A stretch of 64,000 nucleotides of DNA from Actinomycetospora soli (GCF_021026295.1 NZ_JAJNDA010000011.1:124001-188000); one strand, 5' to 3'; positions 38,425-46,761 are shown, counted from the first letter of the stretch. Notes: a model not told the origin generated them from the sequence alone. A program made the numbers and translations.

Positions 38425-40203
38425 GTGGCGCGCGAGTTCGCCCGGGTGGGTGTGGTCGGTCTCGGCACGATGGGTGCGGGCATCGTCGAGGTGTTCGCGC
38501 GGGCGGGCATCGAGGTGGTCGCCGTCGAGGTGAGCGAGGCCGCCGCCGCGCACGGCAGGGACAACGTCGAGTCCTCCACCGCGCGTGCCGTCTCCCGCGG
38601 GAAGCTCGCCGAGGAGGACCGGACCGCCCTGCTGGAGCGGGTGCGGGTGACGACCGACATGGCGGACCTCGCCGACGTCGCGCTCGTCGTGGAGGCCGTG
38701 CCCGAGCGGCTCGAGCTCAAGAGCGACGTCTTCGCGGCGCTCGACAAGGTCTGCGCGCCGGACACGATCTTCGCGTCGAACACCTCGTCGCTCTCGATCA
38801 CCGAGCTGTCGGTGCGCACCCAGCGCCCGAGCAAGGTCGTCGGGATGCACTTCTTCAACCCGGCGCCGGTGCAGCCGCTGGTGGAGCTGGTGCGCACGGT
38901 CGTCACCGAGCCCGACGTCGTCGACGACGTCCGCGCGCTCGCCGAGCGCCTGGGCAAGTCGCCCGTGGTCTGCGGCGACCGGGCCGGCTTCATCGCGAAC
39001 CAGCTGCTGTTCACGTACCTCAACCAGGCCGTGGGCATGTTCGAGTCGCACTACGCGGGCCGCGAGGACCTCGACGCGGCCATGAAGTTCGGCTGCGGCT
39101 ACCCGATGGGGCCGCTGGCCCTGATGGACCTCATCGGTCTCGACACCGCCTACGAGATCCTCGAGGAGATGTACCGGCAGTCGCGCAACCAGCGCCACGC
39201 GCCGGCCCCGATCCTCAAGCAGATGATCACGGCGGGCCTGCTCGGCCGGAAGACCGGGCGCGGCTTCTACACCTACGCCGAGCCGGGGTCGGGCACCGTC
39301 GTCCCCGACGCGCTGACCCCGCCGCCCCCCGGGGCCGACGACGCGACGCTGCGCCCGATCTCGCGGGTCGGCGTGGTCGGCACGGGCACGATGGCCACCG
39401 GCATCGCCGAGGTCTTCGCCAAGGCCGGCTACGACGTCGTCGTGCGCGGGCGCTCGGAGTCCAAGGGCGAGGGCGCCGTGGCCGCGGTGCGCAAGTCGCT
39501 GGAGAAGGCCGTCGTCAAGGGCAAGATGACCGAGGAGGCGCGCGACGAGACCCTCGGGCGCATCACCACCACGGTCGACTTCTCCGGGCTCGCCGAGTGC
39601 GACATCGTCGTCGAGGCGATCGCCGAGGACCTCGAGGTCAAGCAGGCGGCGTTCTCCGCGCTCGACGAGGTCTGCAAGCCCGGGACGATCCTCGCGACGA
39701 CCACGTCGTCGCTGCCGGTCGTCGAGTGCGCCGCCGCGACCTCGCGCCCCGACGACGTCATCGGCATGCACTTCTTCAACCCGGCCGCCGTGATGAAGCT
39801 GGTGGAGATCGTCTCGCCGATCACCACCGCGCCGGACGTGACGGCGACCGTGCGGGACCTCTGCGCGAGGATCAAGAAGGCGCCGGTGCTCTGCGGGGAC
39901 CGCGCGGGCTTCATCGTCAACGCGCTGCTCTTCCCGTACCTCAACGACTCGGTGGCGATGCTCGAGGCGCACTACGCGACCGTCGACGACATCGACTCGG
40001 CCATGAAGAACGGCTGTGGTCTGCCGATGGGGCCGTTCGCGCTGCTCGACGTCGTGGGCCTGGACGTCTCGCTCGCGATCGAGCGCTCGCTCTACCAGGA
40101 GTTCCGCGTGCCGGGGTTCGCGCCGGCGCCCCTGCTGGAGCACCTCGTGACGGCGGGTCGGCTCGGCCGCAAGACCGGGCACGGGTTCCGGGACTACCGG
40201 TGA
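38425..40203 (+). CDS. tandem-fused 3-hydroxybutyryl-CoA dehydrogenase
   Basis: 592 residues that are two complete 3-hydroxyacyl-CoA dehydrogenases in line. First copy about 1-285: VGVVGLGTMGAGIVEVFARA, SNTSSLSITEL, GMHFFNPAPVQPLVELVRT, GFIANQLLF. Second copy about 305-592: VGVVGTGTMATGIAEVFAKA, TTTSSLPVVEC, GMHFFNPAAVMKLVEIVSP, GFIVNALLF. Both end with a RLGRKTGHGF-type stretch. Active-site Ser, His and Asn regions are intact in both halves. It interconverts 3-hydroxybutyryl-CoA and acetoacetyl-CoA, on the route to crotonyl-CoA used by Ccr. The GTG at 38425 has AAGGGA upstream. Confidence 0.93.
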   Translation: MAREFARVGVVGLGTMGAGIVEVFARAGIEVVAVEVSEAAAAHGRDNVESSTARAVSRGKLAEEDRTALLERVRVTTDMADLADVALVVEAVPERLELKSDVFAALDKVCAPDTIFASNTSSLSITELSVRTQRPSKVVGMHFFNPAPVQPLVELVRTVVTEPDVVDDVRALAERLGKSPVVCGDRAGFIANQLLFTYLNQAVGMFESHYAGREDLDAAMKFGCGYPMGPLALMDLIGLDTAYEILEEMYRQSRNQRHAPAPILKQMITAGLLGRKTGRGFYTYAEPGSGTVVPDALTPPPPGADDATLRPISRVGVVGTGTMATGIAEVFAKAGYDVVVRGRSESKGEGAVAAVRKSLEKAVVKGKMTEEARDETLGRITTTVDFSGLAECDIVVEAIAEDLEVKQAAFSALDEVCKPGTILATTTSSLPVVECAAATSRPDDVIGMHFFNPAAVMKLVEIVSPITTAPDVTATVRDLCARIKKAPVLCGDRAGFIVNALLFPYLNDSVAMLEAHYATVDDIDSAMKNGCGLPMGPFALLDVVGLDVSLAIERSLYQEFRVPGFAPAPLLEHLVTAGRLGRKTGHGFRDYR

Positions 40204-40209
40204 GCACCT

Positions 40210-40249
40210 GTGAGTACTTCTGACGGTGATCACCGTCAGAAGTACTCAC
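40210..40249. terminator. perfect 40-nt palindrome after the dehydrogenase gene
   Basis: GTGAGTACTTCTGACGGTGA followed directly by its exact reverse complement, centred at 40229/40230. It begins 7 nt after the stop. As RNA it would be a very stable hairpin; as DNA a cruciform. The next gene starts 17 nt later. Confidence 0.8.
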
Positions 40250-40265
40250 GGGGCGCAGCCACCTC

Positions 40266-40526
40266 ATGGCACGACGCAACCGACGCGCAGCGGACGGGGA
40301 ACCCCGCCCGCTGTTCGGTGGCGCCCTGAGCAACGTCGAGCGCGGCGGGCGGCGGTGGGCCGTCCGCCGCATCGCCGGGTCCGGCGCCACGAAGATCTAC
40401 CGCTGCCCCGGGTGCAACCAGGAGATCTTCCCGGGCACGGCGCACGTCGTCGCGTGGCCGACCGACGACCTCGGGGGCGGCGAGGAACGCCGCCACTGGC
40501 ACACGGCATGCTGGAACCGTGGCTGA
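40266..40526 (+). CDS. small zinc-ribbon-like protein
   Basis: 86 residues, basic. A probable metal site is formed by CPGC (about residue 47) with AHVVAWP and HWHTACW near the C-terminus. Similar short proteins are widespread in actinobacteria, often mislabelled as ATP/GTP-binding. Function unknown. ATG at 40266; its end overlaps the next start by 8 nt. Confidence 0.75.
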   Translation: MARRNRRAADGEPRPLFGGALSNVERGGRRWAVRRIAGSGATKIYRCPGCNQEIFPGTAHVVAWPTDDLGGGEERRHWHTACWNRG

Positions 40527-40959
40527 ACCCCGGGCGCGCCTCGTCGGCCGGGTGCTGCTGGGCCTCTTCCTGACGGCGGCCGGGGTCACCCACCTCGGCC
40601 CGCTGCGGACCGAGTTCCGCGGCCAGGTGCCGTCGTGGTTCCCGGTCGACGCGGACCTCGTGGTGCTGGTCTCCGGTGTCGTCGAGATCGCCCTCGGCCT
40701 CGCGCTGCTCCTGCTGCGTTCCCGACGGCGGGTGGTGGGGGTCGCCGTCGCGCTGTTCTTCGTCGCGATCTTCCCGGGCAACCTGTGGCAGTACCTCGAC
40801 GGGGTGCCGGCCTTCGGGCTCGACGACGACCGGGCCCGGCTCACGCGCCTGTTCTTCCAGCCGCTGCTGGTCCTCTGGGCGCTGTGGGCCACCGGGGTGT
40901 GGCCGCGGGTGCGCGGGCCGGTCAGTCCTCCGCAGATCGCGGGCGGGCGAGCGGGCTGA
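40519..40959 (+). CDS. DoxX-like membrane protein
   Basis: 146 residues with four predicted membrane segments (LVGRVLLGLFLTAAGVTHLG; LVVLVSGVVEIALGLALLLL; VVGVAVALFFVAIFPGNLWQ; FQPLLVLWALWATGVW), matching the four-helix DoxX/DoxD layout. Function unknown. The GTG overlaps the previous gene. The last 38 nt overlap the convergent CBS gene. Confidence 0.75.
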   Translation: MAEPRARLVGRVLLGLFLTAAGVTHLGPLRTEFRGQVPSWFPVDADLVVLVSGVVEIALGLALLLLRSRRRVVGVAVALFFVAIFPGNLWQYLDGVPAFGLDDDRARLTRLFFQPLLVLWALWATGVWPRVRGPVSPPQIAGGRAG

Positions 40960-42223
40960 CGCGGACCCGGGCCACCCGGTGGCCGTCGACCGCGGACACC
41001 GTGAAGCGGTGGTCCAGGTCCTCGACGGTGTCGCCCGTCGCGGGGCTGCGTCCCAGCTGCTGCAGGACGTACCCGCCGAGGGTGTCGAACTGGCCCTCCG
41101 GCAGCTCGATGCCGGTCTGCTCGGCGACGTCGCTGCGGTGCAGCAGGCCGTCCACCTCGTAGGTCCCGTCCTCGCTCTCGCGGGTCGGCACGGCCTTCGG
41201 GTCGTACTCGTCGCGGATCTCGCCGACGATCTCCTCGACGAGGTCCTCGACCGTGACGATGCCGTCGGTCCCGCCGTACTCGTCGATGACCAGCGCGAGG
41301 TGGTTCCCGCCCCGCCGCATGAGCGACAGGGTGTCCAGCACCGGCCGGGTCCCCGGCACCACCACGAGGTCCCGGGCGACGTCGCGCAGGCGACGGGGGA
41401 GCTCGTCGGCCCCGCGGCTCGCCGTCAGGAGGTCCCGGATGTGCACGAAGCCGACGATGTCGTCCACGGAGTCGCCGACGACCGGGTAGCGCGAGTGCGG
41501 CTGGTCGGCGACCTGGCGGACGGCCTCGTCGACGGTGAGCCCGCCGTCGAGAAAGCTGACCTCGGTGCGGGGGATCATCACCTCGCTCACCACGCGGTCG
41601 GTCGCGGCGAAGGCGTCGCTGAGCAGGCGCCGTTCGTCGTCGGTGAGCGTGCTGGTGGTGCGCACCATGTCGCGCAGCTCGTCCTCGCTGACCTCGTCGT
41701 CGGCCTGGCGCGGGTCGACCCCGAGCAGCCGGACGACGCCGTTGGTCGACACCGAGAGCAGCCAGATCAGCGGACGCGTCAGCGACGCGAGGCGGTCGAG
41801 GACCGGAGCCGTCGTCAGGGACACGGACTCCGGGTTCTGCAGGGCCAGGCGCTTGGGCACCAGCTCGCCCGCGACCAGGGACAGGTAGGAGACGAACGCC
41901 GTGACCAGCACCAGGGCGAGGGTCGCGGCGAGGGCCACGGGCAGGCCGAGGCCGGTCAGGCCGGGCTCGAGCCGGCCGGCGAGCGTCGCGCCGCCGTAGC
42001 TGGAGGCGAAGAACCCGGTGAAGGTGACACCGATCTGGACCGCGGACAGGAAGCGGTTGGAGTCGCCCCGCAGCCGGGCCACCGCGCGCCCGCGCGCCCC
42101 GCTCTCGCCCAGCGCCGCGACCTGGCCGGAGCGCAGCGACACCAGCGCGATCTCGGCGGCGGCGAAGAACCCCCCGACGAGCACGAACAGCAGCACCAGG
42201 CCGATCTCGAGCGCGACGTCCAC
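40922..42223 (-). CDS. HlyC/CorC-family CBS-domain membrane protein
   Basis: 433 residues: DUF21 (CNNM) membrane domain with about four helices (1-195), CBS pair (about 210-330, DRVVSEVMIPRTEVSFLDGG, SRYPVVGDSVDDIVGFVHIR, HLALVIDEYGGTDGIVTVED) and C-terminal CorC/HlyC domain (about 345-425). Family members are Mg/Co transporters or regulators. The GTG at 42223 is chosen because GGAAGG lies 9 nt upstream; an ATG frame from 42253 adds ten residues without support. Confidence 0.9.
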   Translation of the reverse strand: MDVALEIGLVLLFVLVGGFFAAAEIALVSLRSGQVAALGESGARGRAVARLRGDSNRFLSAVQIGVTFTGFFASSYGGATLAGRLEPGLTGLGLPVALAATLALVLVTAFVSYLSLVAGELVPKRLALQNPESVSLTTAPVLDRLASLTRPLIWLLSVSTNGVVRLLGVDPRQADDEVSEDELRDMVRTTSTLTDDERRLLSDAFAATDRVVSEVMIPRTEVSFLDGGLTVDEAVRQVADQPHSRYPVVGDSVDDIVGFVHIRDLLTASRGADELPRRLRDVARDLVVVPGTRPVLDTLSLMRRGGNHLALVIDEYGGTDGIVTVEDLVEEIVGEIRDEYDPKAVPTRESEDGTYEVDGLLHRSDVAEQTGIELPEGQFDTLGGYVLQQLGRSPATGDTVEDLDHRFTVSAVDGHRVARVRVSPLARPRSAED

Positions 42224-42294
42224 ACCCGTGATCCTTCCAGGTGGCACCGACACCGTCGCCCGAAGCGGACGGACCGGACATCGGGTCGGGCTTC

Positions 42295-42340
42295 ATCGAC
42301 CGTCGTCGACCGTCGTCGACCGTCGTCGACCGTCGCCGAC
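42295..42340. repeat. 10-bp tandem repeat upstream of the CBS and coiled-coil genes
   Basis: Four units of CGTCGTCGAC (the last with one change, CGTCGCCGAC), adjoining repeat copy B. The 185-nt gap between the two minus-strand genes is mainly repeat. Confidence 0.8.
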
Positions 42341-42391
42341 GATGCGGCGTCCCTGCCACTGGATGCCGGCAACGACGCTTCCCTGCCACGG
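42341..42391 (+). repeat. dispersed ~55-bp repeat family, copy B
   Basis: Contains TCCCTGCCACTGG, then GCAACGACGCTTCCCTGCCA. Matches copy A over almost its whole length. Confidence 0.75.
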
Positions 42392-42408
42392 AGAGGCCGA
42401 GGTGCGCC

Positions 42409-43440
42409 CTACGTCGACGTGGTCTCGTAGTCCCGGCGCGGCGTGTGGTGGTCGGCGGCGACGGTCGGGGTGGGCACCGGGGCGGTCGCGTCGTCCGGCG
42501 TCTCGTCGGGGAACGCGTCGAGGCTCGGCAGGTCGTCGAGCGACTCACGGAGCGTGGCGAGCTGGTTCGTCACCCGGGCGCGGAGCCGGCGGACCTCGGC
42601 GACCTCGCTGTCGGCGTCCCGCAGCCGGCGGCGGGCCTCCTCGGAGGCGTCGCGGAGCTGCTTCTCGGCGCGCGAGCGGGCGTCCGCCTCGCTGCGGGCG
42701 AGCACCCGCATCGACTCGGTGCGCCGCGAGGCCATCGCGATCTCGAAGTCCTCCTCGACCTGCGCGCGGCGGGCCCGGGACTCCTCGTCGAGCCGGCGGC
42801 GCTCGTTCTCGGCCTCGGTGCGGATGCGGGCGGCCTCGGCGCGGGCGGAGTCCATCAGCCCGCGGTGCTCGTCCTCCATCTCGACGCGGCGACGCTCGTT
42901 GTCCGCGAGCCCGGCGTCGTAGCGCGTGCGGGTCTCGGCGGCGGCGGCCTCGGCGGCCTCGTGCGTCTCCTGCGCCTGGCGACGGGCCTCGTCGGTCGTG
43001 TTCCGCGCGTAGTCGTCGGCGTCGGTGATCGTCCGGGTGGCCTGGTCCTCGGCCTCGGCGATCGTCCGGCGGGCGCGCTCCTCGGCGTCCTCCCGCGTGC
43101 GCCGCGCGGCCTGCTCGGCCGACGAGCGCATCTCGCGGGCCTCGTCCTGGGCCAGGCGGAGCATGCGCTGCAGCCGCTCGGACAGGCCCTCCATCGAGTC
43201 CGGCGGAGCGGCCAGCCGGTCGATCTGCGCGCGGAGCTCCTCGACGTGGGCCCGCGTGCGGTCGAGCGCCCGGGCGAGCTCCGAGGCCTGCGCCACCGCG
43301 GCGTCGCGATCGGCGGTGAGGATGCGCAGGTCGGCCTCGACCCGGTCGAGGTGTTCCTCCACCTGGCCCCGGTCGTACCCCCGACGTACGACGTCGAAGC
43401 CGGTGCCCAGAGGCAGCAGATCACGGTCTCCCGACGGCAT
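42409..43440 (-). CDS. DivIVA/FilP-like coiled-coil protein
   Basis: 343 residues. N-terminal DivIVA-type motif (FDVVRRGYDRGQVEEHLDRV, about 15-34), then a nearly continuous charged coiled coil from about 60 to 300 with Arg/Glu/Ala heptads, and an unstructured acidic/Pro-rich tail. Streptomyces FilP and Scy, polar-growth cytoskeletal proteins, are of this type and are encoded next to a methylmalonyl-CoA epimerase gene, as here. A structural role at the pole or membrane is inferred. The ATG is set by a TAACCT hexamer 6 nt upstream. Confidence 0.8.
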   Translation of the reverse strand: MPSGDRDLLPLGTGFDVVRRGYDRGQVEEHLDRVEADLRILTADRDAAVAQASELARALDRTRAHVEELRAQIDRLAAPPDSMEGLSERLQRMLRLAQDEAREMRSSAEQAARRTREDAEERARRTIAEAEDQATRTITDADDYARNTTDEARRQAQETHEAAEAAAAETRTRYDAGLADNERRRVEMEDEHRGLMDSARAEAARIRTEAENERRRLDEESRARRAQVEEDFEIAMASRRTESMRVLARSEADARSRAEKQLRDASEEARRRLRDADSEVAEVRRLRARVTNQLATLRESLDDLPSLDAFPDETPDDATAPVPTPTVAADHHTPRRDYETTST

Positions 43441-43446
43441 CTGCCC

Positions 43447-43452
43447 AGGTTA
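43447..43452 (-). promoter_or_regulatory. -10 hexamer of the coiled-coil gene
   Basis: TAACCT on the minus strand, 6 nt before the ATG at 43440; leaderless arrangement. Confidence 0.55.
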
Positions 43453-43591
43453 CTAGGGCTGTGTGCGACACGGCCACGGTCGGGTGACGGACACGCCGCT
43501 CCGGCCCGGATCGGTACCGGTCACACGGTCGGGTGAGTCCCGTCACCCGCACCGACCCGTCGTCGGGAAAGGGTCCCCGGAAACGCACGAA

Positions 43592-43629
43592 CGGGCCGTC
43601 CGTCACGATCCACCGTGACGGACGGCCCG
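43592..43629 (-). terminator. terminator after ccr
   Basis: Perfect 16-bp stem (43592-43607 with 43614-43629), 6-nt loop ATCCAC, 15 nt downstream of the ccr stop on the minus strand. Confidence 0.8.
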
Positions 43630-43644
43630 CTCGGACCGTGCGGA

Positions 43645-44976
43645 CTACTGACCGCGGAAGCGGTTGATGCCCTCCAGGTGCTGCTCGCGCAGCTCCGGGT
43701 TCGTGACGCCCAGGCCCTCCTCGGGGGCGAGGCAGAGCACGCCGACCTTGCCCTGGTGGGAGTTGTGGTGGACGTCGTTGGCCGCCTCGCCGGTGTCCTC
43801 GAGCGCGTAGCTCTTCGAGACCGTCGGGTGGATCTTGCCCTGGGCCACCAGGCGGTTCGCCAGGTAGGCCTCCTTGTAGTTCGCGAAGTGCGACCCGATG
43901 ATCCGCTTGAGGTTCATCCAGAGGTAGCGGTTGTCGTACTGGTGCATGAAGCCCGAGGTCGAGGCGCAGGTGACGATCGTGCCGCCGCGCTTGGCGACGT
44001 AGACCGAGGCGCCGAAGGTCTCGCGGCCCGGGTGCTCGAACACGATGTCGGGGTCGTCGCCGCCGGTCAGCTCACGGATCTTCGCGCCGAACCGCTTCCA
44101 CTCGCGGGGGTCCTGGGTCTCGGGGTCGGACCAGAACTTGTAGCCCTCGGCGGACCGGTCGATGATCAGCTCCGCGCCCATCTTCCGGCAGAGCTCGGCC
44201 TTCTCCGGCGACGAGACCACGCAGACCGGGGTCGCCCCGCCGTTGAGCGCGAACTGGGTGGCGTAGGAACCGAGGCCGCCCGAGGCGCCCCAGATCAGGA
44301 CGACGTCGCCCTGGGTCATGTTCGCGCCGTGCGGGCTGACCAGCTGCCGGTAGGCGGTGGAGTTGACCAGGCCCGGGGAGGCGGCCTCCTCCCAGGTGAG
44401 GTGGTCCGGCTTCGGCATCAGCTGGTTGGTCTTGACCAGGGCCATGTCGGCGAGCCCGCCGAAGTTGGTCTCGAAGCCCCAGATGCGCTGCTCGGGGTCC
44501 ATCATCGTGTCGTCGTGGCCGGCGGGGCTCTCGAGCTCCACCGAGAGGCAGTGCGCGACGACCTTGTCGCCCGGCTTCCACATCTGCACGCCCGCGCCGA
44601 CCTTCAGCACGACGCCGGCGAGGTCGGAGCCGACGACGTGGTACGGCAGGTCGTGGCGCTTGGCGAGGTCGGAGATCCGGCCGTAGCGCTTGAGGAAGCC
44701 GAAGGTGGACACCGGCTCGAAGATCGAGGTCCACACGGTGTTGTAGTTGATGGCGCTGGCCATGACGGCGACCAGGGCCTCACCGGGCGCGACCTCGGGG
44801 GTCGGGACGTCGTCGAGGTGCAGCGACTTGCGGGGATCCTTCTCCTGGGCGGGCATCCCGGCGAACATGTCCGCCTCGTCGGCGTGCACCGTGATGCCCC
44901 GGTAGGACTCGGGGACGGTCATCGAGCCGATGCCGGCCAGATCGTCGGCGAGGATGGCGTCGCGGATTTCCTGCAC
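43645..44976 (-). CDS. ccr: crotonyl-CoA carboxylase/reductase
   Basis: NADPH-dependent reductive carboxylation of crotonyl-CoA to ethylmalonyl-CoA, the key step of the ethylmalonyl-CoA pathway and a source of extender units. 443 residues, MDR fold. CO2-binding residues known for this enzyme are present: Asn in SAINYNTVW (about 79), Phe-Glu in IWGFETNFGG (168-169) and His in GSHFANYKEA (about 363). Rossmann motif IWGASGGLGSYA. The GTG start has GGAGG 8 nt upstream; TAGCCT (45009-45014, minus) is a likely -10. Confidence 0.96.
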   Translation of the reverse strand: MQEIRDAILADDLAGIGSMTVPESYRGITVHADEADMFAGMPAQEKDPRKSLHLDDVPTPEVAPGEALVAVMASAINYNTVWTSIFEPVSTFGFLKRYGRISDLAKRHDLPYHVVGSDLAGVVLKVGAGVQMWKPGDKVVAHCLSVELESPAGHDDTMMDPEQRIWGFETNFGGLADMALVKTNQLMPKPDHLTWEEAASPGLVNSTAYRQLVSPHGANMTQGDVVLIWGASGGLGSYATQFALNGGATPVCVVSSPEKAELCRKMGAELIIDRSAEGYKFWSDPETQDPREWKRFGAKIRELTGGDDPDIVFEHPGRETFGASVYVAKRGGTIVTCASTSGFMHQYDNRYLWMNLKRIIGSHFANYKEAYLANRLVAQGKIHPTVSKSYALEDTGEAANDVHHNSHQGKVGVLCLAPEEGLGVTNPELREQHLEGINRFRGQ

Positions 44977-45048
44977 TGGTCTTGCCTCCGGGGTGGTCGG
45001 GTGCGGTGAGGCTACCGACGAGTAGCTAAGCGAGAAAGGTGATGTGGG

Positions 45049-45498
45049 TCAGTGTCCGGCGGCCGGCTGGACCAGCTCGACGAGCACGCCCCCGGCGTCC
45101 TTGGGGTGGACGAAGTTCACGCGGGAGTCGGCGGTGCCGCGGCGGGCCTGGTCGTAGAGCAGCCGGACCCCCTTCTCGCGCAGCTTCGCGGCCGTGTCCT
45201 CGACGTCGCGCACGCGGTAGGCCACCTGCTGCAGGCCGGGGCCGTTGCGGTCGATGAACTTGGCGATCGTCGAGCGCTCGTCCAACGGCGCGAGCAGCTG
45301 GATCGCGGTCCCGGACGGGTCGTCGGGCGCGTGCAGCATCGCCTCGCGGACACCCTGTTCCTCGTTGGTCTCCGTGTGCGTGGCCTCGAGGCCGAGCGTG
45401 CGGGCGTACCAGGCGATGGCCTCGTCGAGGTCCGGGACGGCGATGCCGACGTGGTCCACGGCCACGATGCCGACCGCTGCATCGAGCTGTGCAGTCAT
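45049..45498 (-). CDS. epi: methylmalonyl-CoA/ethylmalonyl-CoA epimerase
   Basis: VOC-fold metal enzyme inverting the C2 centre of methylmalonyl- or ethylmalonyl-CoA. 149 residues. Metal-binding positions: His in AVDHVGIAVPDL, Gln in GTAIQLLAPL, and Glu in VLVELVQP. The third classical ligand, usually His in a GLHH motif, reads GLQQVAYRV, a variant also common in actinobacterial homologues. Start set by a TACTGT hexamer 7 nt upstream. Divergent from meaB. Confidence 0.92.
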   Translation of the reverse strand: MTAQLDAAVGIVAVDHVGIAVPDLDEAIAWYARTLGLEATHTETNEEQGVREAMLHAPDDPSGTAIQLLAPLDERSTIAKFIDRNGPGLQQVAYRVRDVEDTAAKLREKGVRLLYDQARRGTADSRVNFVHPKDAGGVLVELVQPAAGH

Positions 45499-45505
45499 GC
45501 TCGGG

Positions 45506-45511
45506 ACAGTA
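45506..45511 (-). promoter_or_regulatory. -10 hexamer of epi
   Basis: TACTGT on the minus strand, 7 nt before the ATG at 45498; leaderless arrangement. Confidence 0.55.
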
Positions 45512-45608
45512 AGCGTCTGAATCGCAACACCAAGCAGGTGACGGCCGACACCCCGACCTCGGGCGGGTGACCCTGTCCGGACGGCCCGGTCCTGCCACGA
45601 TCGGCGCC

Positions 45609-46571
45609 GTGCCCGACCTCGCCGACCTCGTCTCCCGCGCCCGCGAGGGCTCGCCGCGCGCCGTCGCCCAGCTCGTCTCGATGGTGGAGGACGGCGGCCC
45701 CGCGGTGCGCGAGCTCGCCGCCGCGCTCGCTCCGCACGCCGGACACGCGCTGGTGGTGGGCCTGACCGGCTCGCCGGGGGTGGGCAAGTCGACGACGACG
45801 TCCGCGCTGGTGAGCGAGCTCCGCCGGTCCGGACGACGGGTGGGGGTGCTCGCCGTCGACCCCTCCTCGCCGTTCTCCGGCGGGGCGCTGCTCGGCGACC
45901 GGGTGCGGATGAGCGAGCACGCCACGGACCCCGGCGTGTTCATCCGATCGATGGCCACCCGCGGGCACCTGGGCGGGCTCTCCGCGGCGGCCCCGCAGGC
46001 ATTGCGCGTGCTCGACGCGGCGGGCTGCGACGTGGTGCTGGTCGAGACGGTGGGCGTGGGGCAGTCCGAGGTCGAGGTCGTCGCGCTCGCGGACACCACG
46101 GTGGTGCTCCTCGCGCCGGGCATGGGCGACGGCATCCAGGCCACCAAGGCCGGGATCCTCGAGATCGCCGACGTGTTCTGCGTGAACAAGGCCGACCGGG
46201 AGGGCGCCGACACGACCGTCCGCGAGATCGAGAACGCGATGGCGATGGGTCGCCGGGGCACCGGGCCGCAGTGGCGGGCGCCCGTCGTCCGGACCGTCGC
46301 CGCCGCGGGCCGCGGCATCGACGACCTGCTCGCCGCGGTCGACGCGCACCGGGCCTGGATGGACGAGCACGGCCGCGGCGACGAGGGGCGTCGGCGGCGG
46401 GCCCGGGCCGAGATCGAGGCGATCGCCCTGGCCGACCTGCGGGCGCAGCTGCGGGCCGTCGCGGGCTCCGCCGCGCTCGACACCCTCGCCGCGCGCGTCG
46501 CGGCCGGTGACCTCGACCCCTTCGCGGCGGCCGACCGACTGCGTTCGGCGGCGGAGGTTGACGGGGGGTGA
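45609..46571 (+). CDS. meaB: MeaB/ArgK-family GTPase, acyl-CoA mutase chaperone
   Basis: G3E P-loop GTPase that protects and reloads B12 acyl-CoA mutases. 320 residues. Seen: Walker A GLTGSPGVGKSTTTSAL (about residue 51), VLAVDPSSPFSGGALLGDRV, MATRGHLGGLS, ETVGVGQSEVEV and the NKAD motif VNKADREGAD. The GTG at 45609 gives the family N-terminus and has CACGAT 7 nt upstream; an earlier GTG at 45567 is possible. The partner mutase is Ecm at 30943. Confidence 0.93.
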   Translation: MPDLADLVSRAREGSPRAVAQLVSMVEDGGPAVRELAAALAPHAGHALVVGLTGSPGVGKSTTTSALVSELRRSGRRVGVLAVDPSSPFSGGALLGDRVRMSEHATDPGVFIRSMATRGHLGGLSAAAPQALRVLDAAGCDVVLVETVGVGQSEVEVVALADTTVVLLAPGMGDGIQATKAGILEIADVFCVNKADREGADTTVREIENAMAMGRRGTGPQWRAPVVRTVAAAGRGIDDLLAAVDAHRAWMDEHGRGDEGRRRRARAEIEAIALADLRAQLRAVAGSAALDTLAARVAAGDLDPFAAADRLRSAAEVDGG

Positions 46572-46606
46572 GTCTATGGTCCGCCTCGAGTCGGAAGGGG
46601 GCGGCG

Positions 46607-46756
46607 ATGGCGTGCTGGTGGCTGGTCACCGTCATGGCCCTGCTGCAGGGGGCGGACTACGCGGGGCGGTGGCGTCGGTGGCACCGGCGCCGGCGCCGGC
46701 ACCGGCACCGCGGGGCGCACCGCGGCCGGCGGGGCGCGATGCGGGAGTGGCCGTGA
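46607..46756 (+). CDS. small membrane peptide with Arg/His-rich tail
   Basis: 49 residues: a short hydrophobic segment (ACWWLVTVMALLQGADYAG) then a very basic Arg/His/Gly tail. Start supported by GGAAGGGGGCGGCG before the ATG and a TATGGT hexamer at 46575-46580. No family recognised. It could also be chance, since Arg-rich frames are common at this GC content. Confidence 0.4.
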   Translation: MACWWLVTVMALLQGADYAGRWRRWHRRRRRHRHRGAHRGRRGAMREWP

Positions 46757-46761
46757 GGGGG

